From Entonaema liquescens (Eukaryota > Ascomycota > Sordariomycetes > Xylariales > Xylariaceae), in NCBI GenBank assembly GCA_902805475.1, contig CADCSX010000003.1, positions 3,348,001 through 3,412,000 of the forward strand: a stretch of 64,000 nt of DNA. The letters are read 5' to 3'. The notes beneath the pieces are model-generated. The model had not been told where the DNA came from. It did no database searches and worked only from the letters and a program-made list of their open reading frames with translations. The position numbers and the translations under genes are program-made. Shown here in pieces: positions 22,703-33,900 of the stretch. Position 1 is the stretch's first letter. Every line of letters begins with the position of its first letter.

Positions 22703-25267
22703 CTATATAAGTTCTATCTCTTCTAGTATTGTGTCTTGTCTGTCAAGAGCTTCGCCTCTCATGATTCCATGCACATATGCCTCACCTATTAGTTGGTAGC
22801 TACCGCAGGATTGAGGACGAAGGATAAACGGAACATTGGCCCCAGCCAATATCCACACCTGATCGTCGAGTTTGAGTTGTCTAGGGCCATTGCCAAGATG
22901 GTTCGTGTTTGTTCGGAATACTGTTCTTTTAGAGCTGACCGCGACATACCGAGTCATGAAATCGAACTCATTTCTCGGCAACTCCTCCTGAACATCCGTG
23001 ATATACTCAGGGGAAATCTGGAGTTCGTCTTCGAGGTCCTGGAAACGCTTGAGGGTTTCCTTGGCACCTTGGGTAGCGCCGATACTTCCCTTTTCGCATA
23101 CCCTACGCGCCTCCTGCAACTCCCACGCCCACTTATGTTTGAAGGACTGCGCGCAGTACGGAGGGGCTGGGTCCTGTCTGTCAACGAAATCAGCGACAAG
23201 CGTGCGCCATAACACCTCAATTCTAGATTGATTTCCAGAAGCCAGATGATGGACTTCCGGAGTGCCCGCGGCAACTAGTACTGCCTTGCTCAGGCAGAAT
23301 GCCCCTTCTACCGCTGCGGATATGGTGGATACCTTCCAACCCCTCACTGTGAGGGATGGTCCATAGAGCTTCGACTCAGAGATCTCCCAAGTCGAGTCAC
23401 CGGAAGCTCTCCACTCTCCCTCACGGTATCGGAGTGTGAAGGGAGAAAGTGTGATTGGTGCTTCCCAGTCCACTACCCACGACGGCATGTTTTTGATCGG
23501 TTTGCTGCGCTGCTCCGGATATGACAGAAGTTCAAGATTCTGTTCTGTGAGTAGAAGATACCAGCTGGCTTCCAGGTAAACATCCTCAACACTCAACTGA
23601 TATTTTGATTCCAGCTCCCGTCGATAAGGATGAGGCCGAGTAGTGCTATAGCAAGGGCGCTTTGCGAGTTCCAAAAAAGCAAATATTTTATCTCGCGGGT
23701 CTGTTGCTTTCCTACCCCGGGACAGTGTGAACAACGAGATGACGGACTCGCGCGAGGCTGCCGGTCCGATGACAGTAGATAAATTATCGATTGGATGCTT
23801 CGTGCTATCTACTTCCTTGATGTAATTAAGTACTGCAAGATACGCTCCGGAGGTTTGGTAGGTTTCCTCAAGGTCGGCGCAGAATAAGTTCCCATTGTTT
23901 GCCGTAGGGCCGAAAACGAGCGGACTTCCTTTGGTCAAATTATGAGTGAGATTAAGGTCTTCGATCCCGCGGATCTCTGCGGCTGCTGCCACGTCCATGC
24001 ATCCTGCCAGCGAAGTCAATGTAATATACGTGACCGTCCTCTCCAATATTCCCCAATCTAAGATGTTAGCGTCGCCGCAAAAGATCGAGAGATCCGGCGC
24101 AAAAGTAACCTCCTGGCAAACCCACGCGCGTCGGAACCATGTACGCCTCAAAAATGCGAAGAGGGACATAAAAGTCCACGATGGAACCTGTGGTAGCCCG
24201 CGATCCATAAGTCGCAGCTCAGCTCTTTCGGGGCCCAGATCGACAATATATTTCCAGTCTTCTTGAACCATGCCTATTTGGTGGATCAGTGGGATAGCAA
24301 TCCGAGAGAAACAATCCTCTTCTCCAAGCCAAATGTACGCCCCCTGAGACTTGCGGTAGATCTCTCCCATCTTTCCCACTTGCTTGTTTTTCTCAACCAA
24401 GTCACTTTGGTTTATGCAGATTGCATCAATCCAAATTTCGTTGTTCTCCCCGGGCTTTCCATGAAATGAAGCATGGATTGATCCTTCTCGCCAACGACAG
24501 AGAAATCTGTAGAGGTTCTCTGTAACGCGCAGCGGATTCCCGTTACAGATGATTGGTACTGTTATTTGTAGCCGAGGATCGTCGAGCTGTGATTGCGTTC
24601 TATCCCTCTCTTCTTCCGTTCGAAACACGGTCATAGCAGGCCCCCAGGTGTACGAAAGGGTAGCGTAGCTCGGGTTGTCTCTCAGATCTACAGCGCGCAG
24701 GGAGACATTTATTTCCTCACTTGAGGTTTGGTTTATTCTAACTAAGCGGATCGAGGAACTTGTAGGGAGGGGCACATCATCATAATTGTAGTTTATATGG
24801 TGTTGGGTTATTGGGCCGGAGCCATCAGGTAGTGGAGGAAGGTCGAATGGCTCTGGGGGGTGAAGTTCTGGGAATATCCTTTCAGTTTGCTCAATTTCCT
24901 TCATCAATTCTGGATGATTGTCGTAGGCAACCTGAAGAGGGATAGATTGATTCTCGGGTAAGGAAGAGTGAAATGTGCCAATAGCTTTTCTTAAGTCTTG
25001 TAGAGCCTTGTCGAAATCAGCCCGAATTTCCAACTGCTGTCTGAATATGCCACCGCGGCACTCTGGCGCAAGAACTTCAGCCTGGTCGACGATACTCAGC
25101 AGGCGGGGTACGATACACCGAAGCTCGAGTTCTTTTTGATTTGGGCTAGAGCCTTGTTCATGTCGGGGCCCATTCGAGTCGACTCTTGTAGCTTGTATAA
25201 ACACTTCGGAAAGAGTTTCTAGCTTTGCGAGCAACTGAATAAAAAACAGTTCTGCCAAGGCCGACAT
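22703..25267 (-). CDS. HET-domain (heterokaryon incompatibility) protein
   Basis: A single-exon gene of 854 residues. HET-domain proteins act in non-self recognition and trigger cell death on fusion of incompatible hyphae; many paralogues have unknown partners. Residues near 205-400 carry the domain: SYATLSYTWGPA, then EIWIDAICINQSDLVEKNKQ, then GEIYRKSQGAYIWLGEED. Further on come WFRRAWVCQEVTFAPD and KATDPRDKIFAFLELAKRP, which are also typical. The N-terminal 200 residues are a helical region without a recognised partner domain. The C-terminal half has the HET-associated part (MPSWVVDWEAP, LTVRGWKVSTIS). The start is the first ATG at 25267; upstream in-frame codons include only a GTG. No NACHT or repeat domain is present. 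The gene is intact. Confidence 0.92.
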   Translation of the reverse strand: MSALAELFFIQLLAKLETLSEVFIQATRVDSNGPRHEQGSSPNQKELELRCIVPRLLSIVDQAEVLAPECRGGIFRQQLEIRADFDKALQDLRKAIGTFHSSLPENQSIPLQVAYDNHPELMKEIEQTERIFPELHPPEPFDLPPLPDGSGPITQHHINYNYDDVPLPTSSSIRLVRINQTSSEEINVSLRAVDLRDNPSYATLSYTWGPAMTVFRTEEERDRTQSQLDDPRLQITVPIICNGNPLRVTENLYRFLCRWREGSIHASFHGKPGENNEIWIDAICINQSDLVEKNKQVGKMGEIYRKSQGAYIWLGEEDCFSRIAIPLIHQIGMVQEDWKYIVDLGPERAELRLMDRGLPQVPSWTFMSLFAFLRRTWFRRAWVCQEVTFAPDLSIFCGDANILDWGILERTVTYITLTSLAGCMDVAAAAEIRGIEDLNLTHNLTKGSPLVFGPTANNGNLFCADLEETYQTSGAYLAVLNYIKEVDSTKHPIDNLSTVIGPAASRESVISLFTLSRGRKATDPRDKIFAFLELAKRPCYSTTRPHPYRRELESKYQLSVEDVYLEASWYLLLTEQNLELLSYPEQRSKPIKNMPSWVVDWEAPITLSPFTLRYREGEWRASGDSTWEISESKLYGPSLTVRGWKVSTISAAVEGAFCLSKAVLVAAGTPEVHHLASGNQSRIEVLWRTLVADFVDRQDPAPPYCAQSFKHKWAWELQEARRVCEKGSIGATQGAKETLKRFQDLEDELQISPEYITDVQEELPRNEFDFMTRYVAVSSKRTVFRTNTNHLGNGPRQLKLDDQVWILAGANVPFILRPQSCGSYQLIGEAYVHGIMRGEALDRQDTILEEIELI

Positions 25268-26165
25268 GGTTACCACCAGTAGTTCTGGACCATAAATTTA
25301 AGGAAACGGACTACGTTCATAGGTATCTATTCTGATGATGTTCAGTTCATATTATGTAAAGTGATGGTATTTGTAGATTACCTTGCCAGACCTGACACGC
25401 TGATTACCCCACGACCAACAGGTGTGAGCAGCTGTCGTTAAAATGATTACATTTTGACATGTAAGCAATCCAACATAGGTACTTCGTAGTAGGGTTACGA
25501 ATGAAGATAATTCGACTTGCAACATCCTTGAAGACGCAGCGCCTTTAACAGATATATAAAACTTGTATTTATCGAATTGGTATAGGATAGGTAATGTAAT
25601 GAAATAAAGATGTTAAAGATTTATCGTGGTTTGGACAAGATATTAACTACTGAGTGACAAGAGTTATTAGACTTTGAAGCTACATATTAGTCTAAAATCT
25701 AGGTATTAATTGGTTACCTGAACACCTGCTAATTGCAAAGACCTACATAACAGTTAAGGCAAGTCACCTCTACGAGCATTAACCACAACTAACCATTCTA
25801 TAACTAATAGCATTTATTTATACTTATTCGTTTGTTTACTAACAAAACTTCCTTGTTAGCTACTTACACTTGTTCGGCGGGCTGGTCAGCGTGAAAGGGT
25901 TGTCCAAGTAATCAACAAATAACACTACTTATTATTTATCCTAAGTGACATTTATTAAAAGATTATTGGGGAAACCCTTGAATACTATTGTATACTGTCT
26001 ATTAGTATCTATCGTTTACTAGGCTCAAAGATATTCATAAGGTGTGTAAATCAAAGTATTACCTGTGTTACCCCCGGCCTATTAATTGGTGGGACAAAAA
26101 CACTCCTCTTGAGTAACGGCTTTCCTAACCACTATACGTGAATATACATCAGCATCACTAGTAGC
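25268..26165. other. Divergent promoter region
   Basis: About 900 bases between the HET gene (left, minus) and the 499-residue gene (right, plus). It is A/T-rich with no supported gene or repeat. Confidence 0.45.
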
Positions 26166-27665
26166 ATGGATGATATTAAGACCAAAGAAGCCGTCCTGAA
26201 TTCCCTGCTTGAAGGTGCCCGTTATTGGCGAGGACTGCGAGAGTACGCCCACGAAATTTACATGCCGCTATTGCTCCATTCGAAAGAATCGCCTCTGCCC
26301 TGTCGCGAGACTTCAGCCGAGTTTGAAGTTATCAACTCGAGTTTTACCTCTCAGATTCACGCCCTCTTTGAGGCGCTCCATGAATTTGAGAGTTTAAGCA
26401 AGGCGGAAGAAGGTAAGACAGAAGACACCAACAAGTACATACGCAAGGAAGGCCTTATCCCCATACTACGCGTCCACAACCAATCCTTTGACCGCTATCC
26501 CTACTGTCTGCATCGCAATTTCCACTCGCGTCGCCTCTTCTTGCACCACCCGGATTCCCTGCCGCAGCTGTGGCGCGTGTCCGAGCTTCGCCTGTTCCCG
26601 GCACTGGGCTACAGCGCTATCACCGACTTTGAGAATGCCCGGCCGGTATCACTACGTCTGCCTCTAGAGCTAATGGCGAAACTCCCCGCCTTGCGCAAAA
26701 TCGACTGCCCGTGGTTGTGGGAGCGCATGCCCGTCGCCTACCGCATGCGCGCGCTCCGCCACTTCACGCGCCCGTGGGAAGGCCCGTGGCGGGACGAGCG
26801 CCACGCGTTCGGTAGGGCGGTGCAGGAATTGCACGAGCGTATGCCTACCTCACTAGTCGCAGCGCGCCTGTGGTTCTGGAAGTACAATGCTTTCTATATC
26901 GACGAGGACCAGAGCATCGAGCTGCCGGACCTGGTGCGTCCCGAAGACGCCGATCCTCTCTCGCTTGGTCTGCGAACTGTGGCGTCGCGCCTGGAGGAAC
27001 TCGACCTGCGCGCCTTTTTGACGCCCGATCTATTCCGGGCTCCGGTGGCGTGGCCCCGTATGAAACGTCTGCGCGTGGAGTTCCATCCCTGGTGTCCCGA
27101 TGGAACTTGGTACTTTGTCGGACCGCGTGGCGAGAACCCCCATCCTAATGGTGGCTTCGAGATCACGCGCGAGCAGCATTATCCTCCTCCTACCCCCAAC
27201 GAACAGGACGACGAGATAGATGAAGAGTATTTTGAGGACGAGGGGAACGATGAGGAGGAGAAACGTCAGACAGACATGTTCCGCACGGAGCCTCTGCCAT
27301 GGAAGATCGAACCTCTCTTGTCGGCCTTTGCCAATGCGCTGAAGGGTATGCCTGCCTTGGAGGAGGCAGAATTATTTACATATCTGGCCTGGCAGCCTTC
27401 GGAGGAGAGGCAACGAGCATACGAAAACAGCGACGAAGCACCATATAATCAAGAACGTGCCATTTACAGATGGGGAGTGAGCTACACTCCGGGGAAAGAC
27501 GGTGGCAAGGGGTTGTTGTCATGGCAAGTAGGGTCGTGGAGACCGCAGGAGGACGTCATCAAGTCATTCGAGGCTTTGGGCGGGGAGGGTCTCGGAATCG
27601 AGATTACATGGAAGGCATTCGAGTTTACAGAGATGAGGGAGGAGGACCCGACAGTTTTCATATAA
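26166..27665 (+). CDS. Hypothetical protein, 499 residues
   Basis: A single long exon with G+C-rich, well-biased coding sequence, so a real gene. I cannot name the family with certainty. The layout (short hydrophobic, Leu-rich strands such as LWRVSELRLFPALGYSAITD, LPLELMAKLPALRKIDCPWL and SRLEELDLRAFLTPDLF) resembles fungal F-box-associated leucine-rich proteins that have lost or lie downstream of an F-box. A distinctive segment follows (RLRVEFHPWCPDGTWYFVGP). After it is an acidic low-complexity stretch (DDEIDEEYFEDEGNDEEEKR), then a C-terminal globular part with several Trp. No membrane span or signal peptide is seen. Confidence 0.8.
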   Translation: MDDIKTKEAVLNSLLEGARYWRGLREYAHEIYMPLLLHSKESPLPCRETSAEFEVINSSFTSQIHALFEALHEFESLSKAEEGKTEDTNKYIRKEGLIPILRVHNQSFDRYPYCLHRNFHSRRLFLHHPDSLPQLWRVSELRLFPALGYSAITDFENARPVSLRLPLELMAKLPALRKIDCPWLWERMPVAYRMRALRHFTRPWEGPWRDERHAFGRAVQELHERMPTSLVAARLWFWKYNAFYIDEDQSIELPDLVRPEDADPLSLGLRTVASRLEELDLRAFLTPDLFRAPVAWPRMKRLRVEFHPWCPDGTWYFVGPRGENPHPNGGFEITREQHYPPPTPNEQDDEIDEEYFEDEGNDEEEKRQTDMFRTEPLPWKIEPLLSAFANALKGMPALEEAELFTYLAWQPSEERQRAYENSDEAPYNQERAIYRWGVSYTPGKDGGKGLLSWQVGSWRPQEDVIKSFEALGGEGLGIEITWKAFEFTEMREEDPTVFI

Positions 27666-27825
27666 AAGAAGGTACTACGATAGCGAGCGACGAGAATATG
27701 GGTTTTCTTCTTTTTAGTACGTGTCTACGATGATGAAAAGGCCTAAGGTCATTATTGACTACCTGACGCATCAATCACAAATATATTAATAGGTCTTCCC
27801 CCTAGTTACTTGTCGAACCCACAAG

Positions 27826-30042
27826 TTACCCCGGCACGGCAACGCAATAATAGTAATCCAACCACATCTGCGTACCGCAATCCGCGCCGTCCGTACCAAG
27901 GATGGGATTAAGCGCCGCGAGCTGCGACACGGTAAGCCCATTGCGTTTAGCCAGCAAGTCGCAGTAGTCTCCGCTCTTACAGCGGTCCCATTTACTACAA
28001 TTGCCAGGCTGGCCGGCCTGTAGGTAGTTAGAAGGTGGCTTTGTGACAGTAGGTGTTGCTGCTGTTGTGGTTGGGGACGTGCTAGAGGTGGACGTTGTCG
28101 TGGCCGACGCAGATGACACGCCGACGCAGTATGCTTCTCCCACCCAATAGTTGGTCAGACAGTCGTCGCTGACCGCGGGGTTCCAGGCTAGGAACTGGGC
28201 CAAAGAGATGCCGGCGGCAGCGGCCATATCGGTGCACGTCGCACCATCCTCGACGACAGCCCACTTGTTACAGTTTTCGGGTTCTCCCGACATTGTTGGA
28301 GCAGGAGGGGTCGGGCCAGTCGGTGTCCCTGTATTGTTGGTTGTCGAGGGATTGTCGAGCTCGTCCGGCTTTTGGAGGTACCACGATCCGCAATATCGCA
28401 CACCTGTTTTGAAGGAGCAAGAAGGCGATGTCACATTGCCAAGTCCCGTATTCCAGGTGGCAAAGGAAGCAAGATCGACGTTGTAGACTTTGGCTGCGAG
28501 AAGGCAAGGATTTGCGAAAGTCGAACCGGTCAAATTCACTTGGTAGTCGTCGCCGGTAAAGTAGTGAACGCAGTCGTCTCGCGTGCCTGGAGCTACTGGC
28601 AACGGAGTGTAGAGGCGCGTGTAGGGGGACGCCGTAGCGTTGGGAAGTTGTGTGAATGGGACGCCGGTGAAGGTGGCGTTGGGATCTATCGTGATGGGCA
28701 TATAGCCTGAGCGTCCCGAGTACGTGTTGATATCGCCTACGGCTTGTACGCAGTAGCTCTCTTCGGCGAATAAGTTGGTACAATTCGTGTATATGCCCGT
28801 GTTGAGGAAGAGAAAGTCAACAAGTGAGATGCGGAACTTGAGAGTCAACAGGTTGCAGTAGTCTCCCAGCTGTACCTCATACCACCTCCCGCATGGCTTG
28901 TCTCCCGACCCTTCGGCTACATTGGTCGGCGTCGCTGCCGGTACAGTGGGAGTGATGGGCGGTAGACCTGACGTATTTCTGGGTGCCACGAACTTACGGC
29001 CCGGAGCAGCCACGCACACCTCGGAGCCGTTCATCTGTTTCAAATTCGAGCACGCGTAGTTGATGCTAGGGTTCCACGCGTGGAATTGCGCATTGGTGAT
29101 ATTAGCTGAGCTGGCTATGGCGGCACAGGTCTCATTGACTCTGACTGTCACGGTGGTGCACTTGTTGGTGATGCACAATATGGTGCCCGCCGTAGGAAAG
29201 CTGTTGCAGTACGCATCAAGGTTGTTATTGGCTAACAGCCAGGCTGTGCCGACACCTTGGCTTCTGGAGATAGTATAGCAATCATCCGAGGGCTTAACTG
29301 TATACGTGGATCCTTTGCACGTGCTGACCGTCGGCGTTGGTGTGGTAGTGAAGTAGTCAAGTGTACTTTTCACAATTGGTCGACCCACGATACTACAGCT
29401 GGACGTCATGCTCTCATACATGGACTCGCTGGCCACGATGGGGCCGTCAAAGTATGGGGAACCCGCACGAAAGCGTAACCGTTCTGCAATGCAGGGGTCG
29501 CAGTCACTTGGCTTCTGGTCTTGGTCTGTAATGTTGCTGATGTAGTTAAATGGGCTAACCCCAGGATCTGAGAATGCCGCAGCCAGGGCTGCGACGGGAC
29601 CGCAATAACGACCGTTTTCATCTTGCAGACATGCCGATCGGAAAGAGTACTGTAGCGACCCAGGGACATGAACGACTGCAGCCTCGACTTCCAGGTCACC
29701 CGTGATAGTTTGGTTTCCACAACTGGTCCGTACCGAAGATATCCACGTGACTAGCGATGATGAGCACCCATCCGTGCAAATACGGGACAATGATGCAGGG
29801 GGGTAGAAGAAGTCCGGACGAAGATTCTTGACTAAAGGATCACAGGCGGGGATGTCGGCGAGGAGCGCGTCAGAACACACTGAAGTCAAGGTTGAAGGAA
29901 GACTATCATTATACAGCATAACCGTTGCAGATACTGTCATTACGTGAGGCTGGAACAAAACGAGGAGGAAGGGAAGTATGAACGACGATAAAGTGACTTT
30001 GACCCTCAGTCGAGGGAAGGGTAGATTGACAAACATCACCAT
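27826..30042 (-). CDS. Secreted multi-LysM chitin-binding protein
   Basis: A single exon of 738 residues. LysM modules bind N-acetylglucosamine polymers; in fungi, secreted LysM proteins bind their own or foreign chitin and can shield hyphae from chitinases or host recognition. A hydrophobic N-terminal segment (FILPFLLVLFQPHVMTVSA) is a signal peptide or anchor. The first 230 residues are a Cys-rich region without a name. LysM-like modules then follow: one near 245-290 (STYTVKPSDDCYTISRSQGV), one starting TTVTVRVNETCAAIASSANI, one CGRWYEVQLGDYCNLLTLKF, one degenerate around YQVNLTGSTFANPCLL, one CNKWAVVEDGATCTDMAAAA and a last CSKWDRCKSGDYCDLLAKRN. Linkers are Thr/Pro-rich. In-frame ATGs at 30042 and 30036 are both possible starts. 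It is divergent from a GH18 chitinase gene, a pairing known in filamentous fungi. Confidence 0.9.
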   Translation of the reverse strand: MVMFVNLPFPRLRVKVTLSSFILPFLLVLFQPHVMTVSATVMLYNDSLPSTLTSVCSDALLADIPACDPLVKNLRPDFFYPPASLSRICTDGCSSSLVTWISSVRTSCGNQTITGDLEVEAAVVHVPGSLQYSFRSACLQDENGRYCGPVAALAAAFSDPGVSPFNYISNITDQDQKPSDCDPCIAERLRFRAGSPYFDGPIVASESMYESMTSSCSIVGRPIVKSTLDYFTTTPTPTVSTCKGSTYTVKPSDDCYTISRSQGVGTAWLLANNNLDAYCNSFPTAGTILCITNKCTTVTVRVNETCAAIASSANITNAQFHAWNPSINYACSNLKQMNGSEVCVAAPGRKFVAPRNTSGLPPITPTVPAATPTNVAEGSGDKPCGRWYEVQLGDYCNLLTLKFRISLVDFLFLNTGIYTNCTNLFAEESYCVQAVGDINTYSGRSGYMPITIDPNATFTGVPFTQLPNATASPYTRLYTPLPVAPGTRDDCVHYFTGDDYQVNLTGSTFANPCLLAAKVYNVDLASFATWNTGLGNVTSPSCSFKTGVRYCGSWYLQKPDELDNPSTTNNTGTPTGPTPPAPTMSGEPENCNKWAVVEDGATCTDMAAAAGISLAQFLAWNPAVSDDCLTNYWVGEAYCVGVSSASATTTSTSSTSPTTTAATPTVTKPPSNYLQAGQPGNCSKWDRCKSGDYCDLLAKRNGLTVSQLAALNPILGTDGADCGTQMWLDYYYCVAVPG

Positions 30043-30919
30043 CAACGATAAAGACTTCGACCTTCAGCGATGATGAAGAATGCCCAGGTAGGTTGTGTTG
30101 AGACCCAAACCTTCTTTTCAGGTCGTTGGGGGCTCGCGATTCTCATCCCCCCCCCCCCTTTTTTTTCAATTGAGAGAGACCTTCTTACTTCATGTCATAC
30201 CAATGCTGGTTGTAAATGAAACTTAGTAAAGAGAAACATAACTGACCCAAACTTATCTGTGCGTTGTAGGACCAGAGGTATACTACCAAGTGAACACATG
30301 CCGCCACCGGTACAAGCTGAGACTAAGCTGTGCTCACGATATTCAACACCCCTGGATCTCCTAGGGCGAAGAAACAACGTTTGTTGACCGGCCTGCCTCA
30401 CGCGGCCCAATGGATAAGGTAATGAGTGGTCTAGCCAGCGCCACTTCCCGGCGAGGATCACATGTCAGCCATTCAAAACCTTTGGTCTCATCCTTCTGAC
30501 ATGAAAGCGAGCTTGCTTCCATAAATATGATTTACTGGGCATATCTAGACGACGTCTTGTGTAACATGTTTTGAACGTTCAGGCTAGGGTTAACTGACAC
30601 TACACATTAAACACACAGTAAACGGTCAATCTAGACAGCTTCAGATTGAGACAACGTCACCATAGAAGTGCCTAGGATACATATCGGTAGATATTGCCTC
30701 AGGCGGAGGTTCAGAGTTGTCCTACTCGCTAGAGCACCAACGGATCTGATGACTGTGTTTGAAGGCTAGGAACCACGTCGAGACCCTAGAGGAAATCCGT
30801 ATAGCGATGTAGGTGCCTCAAATACAAAAAAGGGCACCGCCAGCTCACTTTGGGGTCAAGAGCAGCGTCTGAAGAACCCGAGACGGCTTTTGTGGGCATT
30901 TACAGAGGTGACCGTGAAC
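30043..30919. promoter_or_regulatory. Shared divergent promoter of the LysM and chitinase genes
   Basis: About 880 bases lie between the two start codons. It contains a mixed tract of about ten C followed by eight T (near 30149-30166). No gene is supported inside. Co-regulation from this region is an inference from the head-to-head layout. Confidence 0.5.
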
Positions 30920-33900
30920 ATGCGGTATCTTCTTGTCTTTACTCTTTTTTGTTGGTGTAGGTTGGCTCTGACCTTACCTAGTACTGGGCGCTTATATGCC
31001 AGTGACGACGACCAAGTACCACTAGCAACTTGTCGAAATATCGTATCGTAAGTCTTCCTATTAGGCAGCTTACAGGTGATCGTGACTGACGGGCCGAGCA
31101 GACCATTTGACTACTCGGCAAAAAACCGTCGCGACTATGAACTACCCCTATGTCATGTTGATGGTGAGCTTCTCATTGCCAGATCAGGCCCTCCAGCGCC
31201 TCTGGGCACCGCTAGTCTGTCATCTCTCTTGGGCAGGGCGGTAGCCGACGACTACACGTGCGCACCAGATCGGCCATGTGGTAACAAGGCCTGCTGCCCC
31301 AAAGCTACGCTTCAGTGTAATTACGGCGAGGAGGCTTGCGGCACGTCAGGCGTCTCGCCCAACGACGTGTGCTGGTCCAACTGTGATGCAAAGTCCGCGT
31401 GCGGGAAGGACGCCAAAACTCCAGGCCTCGAATGTCCCCTCAACGTTTGCTGCGGTAAATGGGGCTTCTGTGGCATGACCGATGATTTTTGCGATGTTGA
31501 AGACCACGGTGCCACAGGCGGATGCCAATCCAACTGCGATCAGCCCGGACCCAAGAACAAAGCCGGTTCACAGTCTCGCGTCATTGGGTACTACGAGGCA
31601 TGGAGGTTCGATAGCGAGTGCCAGGGGATGGTATGTTGTTTCTCCCCTTAGTGATAAGCGGTACTAACTTGATTGCACCTTAGTCACTCAACGACATCCC
31701 CGTAAAATCTCTCACACACCTTTACTTCTCCTTTGGTTCCATCACGCCTGGTGACTATAGCATCACTGGCATGAAGGGTCTGCCGGAATGGCTGTTTTCC
31801 AATTTCACCAATCTCAAGCAGAGAAACCCAGCACTCAAAACGGTCATCGCCATCGGAGGTTGGACTTTCAACGACCCCGGTAAGCACCATCGCCGATTCA
31901 TTATCAGATGACTGAATTGGGCGTCCTAACTCTGAATAGGTCCTACACAGACAGTTTTCAGCAATATGGTTAGCACCAGGGCTAGTAGGAAGACTTTTAT
32001 CGATAATCTTATAAGCTTCCTCCGTGAATATGCATTTGACGGAGTAGATTTTGATTGGGTGAGTAATGTCTACTTAGATTACTTGTGGCTTTCTTAAAGG
32101 CAGACAGTTAAAATTGTTTTCAGGAATACCCAGGGGCTGACGACAGAGGTGGAGTAGAAGCGGATGGTGTCAACTTTGTTCACTTTCTCAAGGAGCTGGA
32201 TGATGAAAACAAGAAACAGCCAATTAAATATATTGTCTCCTTTACGGCACCTACCAGCTACTGGTATCTCCGGCATTTCGACCTAAAGGCTATCGACCAT
32301 GTTGACTTCGTCAACGTCATGTCATATGAGTATGTGCTAATATTTCCTTCCCTCAGTTTAGCGTAACTTAGCCCCTAACTAATGATACAGTTTACATGGC
32401 GTATGGGACAGTCATAATCCCATTGGGCAACACGTCTTCGGACATACTAATCTTACGGAGATCAAGTCAGCCTTTGACCTGTTCTGGCGGAACGATGTGC
32501 CCGCCAACAAGCTCAATATGGGGCTTGGCTTCTACGGTCGAGCCTTTCAGCTAGAGGACCCTGCTTGCAGCAAGCCCGGCTGTAATTTTAAAGGGGGAGC
32601 TACTAAGGGTGGCTGCAGCGGCGAGTCGGGTATTCTCAGCTACCGTGAGATCACAGACATCATCAGGAACAAAAAGCTCCACCCAGTCCACGACAAGACC
32701 GCTGGCGTCAAATACATTACTTGGAATACCGATCAGTGGGTATCTTATGACGATGCCGACACGTTCGCACAAAAGAAGGACCTGGCCAAAGACTTAGGTC
32801 TTGGTGGATTTTTGATTTGGGCCATCGACCAGGATGACGACAGCCTGACAGCGCTGCAAGCCGTCATATCGCCCAAGAAGCTCGGCGATATGGGTGCGGC
32901 TAGCGGCCAGGACAACTGGCAGAGCTCCAACAAGCACTGCTATATCACGTCCTGCGACGGTAACTGTGACCCAGGCGACATAAAGATCACAGATCAGAAA
33001 TGCGGGACAGGCAACAAGCGGAGCAAGTTGTGCTGCCCTCTCTCGGGTGCTCCGGACCCCAAGAAATGCACATGGCGAGGAAACCCGCCGCTTTGCAATG
33101 GCCACTGCCATGACGATGAGGTTATGATGGAGATGAACAAATGGGGCGGAAACGACAAGAACGGGTGCTCTGACGGTAGCAAGGCGTACTGCTGTAAGAG
33201 TCCGCTGGCCGAGGAGAACAGTTGCTACTGGGCGGGTGTGGGTGCGAGCTGTCACGGCGACGACCTGCCACTCACCTTCTCAGGCTCAGTGCTAACCATG
33301 CTAGAAGATGTGGCCAAGATAATACTCAGGGTTGTCGGCCGCAGCGTACCTCTAGCTACACTGACAGGCGAGACACTCCTATTAGTGCTTGATGAACTTG
33401 ATCTGGACACAGACAAACGTTACTGCTGTCCGAAAGGGGATGTCAACAAGTGGACTAATTGTGCGTGGTATGGTAAGCCAGGCAACTGCTTCGACGGTCA
33501 CTGCCCCGACATGACGTTCGCACAGTTGACGGACAGCTACTTCGGCGGCGGCGAGACATGTGGCGCGCAGTTGTCGCGAGTGCGTACGTTCTGCTGTGAG
33601 CCCAAGGACGATCCGCTCTTCCTGCCAGTGCCACTAGAGAACTTATTCGTGCACCCGCCATCGGGGGATAATATCGACACCGACTTCACGTTGGATACTG
33701 ACAAGACGTCGGATTCGGAACAGGACCCCAACGATGCTGCCTTCCAGTTCGTTGTCCTCGCGTCACCAGAGACGTTGCAGGTGTCTCTGGACAAGCGCGA
33801 CGGCTCGCACTGGGACGTCTTCGGGTGCACGGATGGAGTTACCGAAGGCGAGCACACGGTACAGATGGTATGCACCGACATCTCAGATGATAGCAACTGT

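Noticed and set aside
22420..22703. A gene cluster for a secondary metabolite around the FAD oxidoreductase
   Set aside because: No polyketide, peptide or terpene synthase, P450 or dedicated transporter lies nearby.
31043..31075. A 33-base or shorter intron near the chitinase start
   Set aside because: Too short for fungal splicing; a 60-base GTACCA-TACAG intron keeps the frame open.
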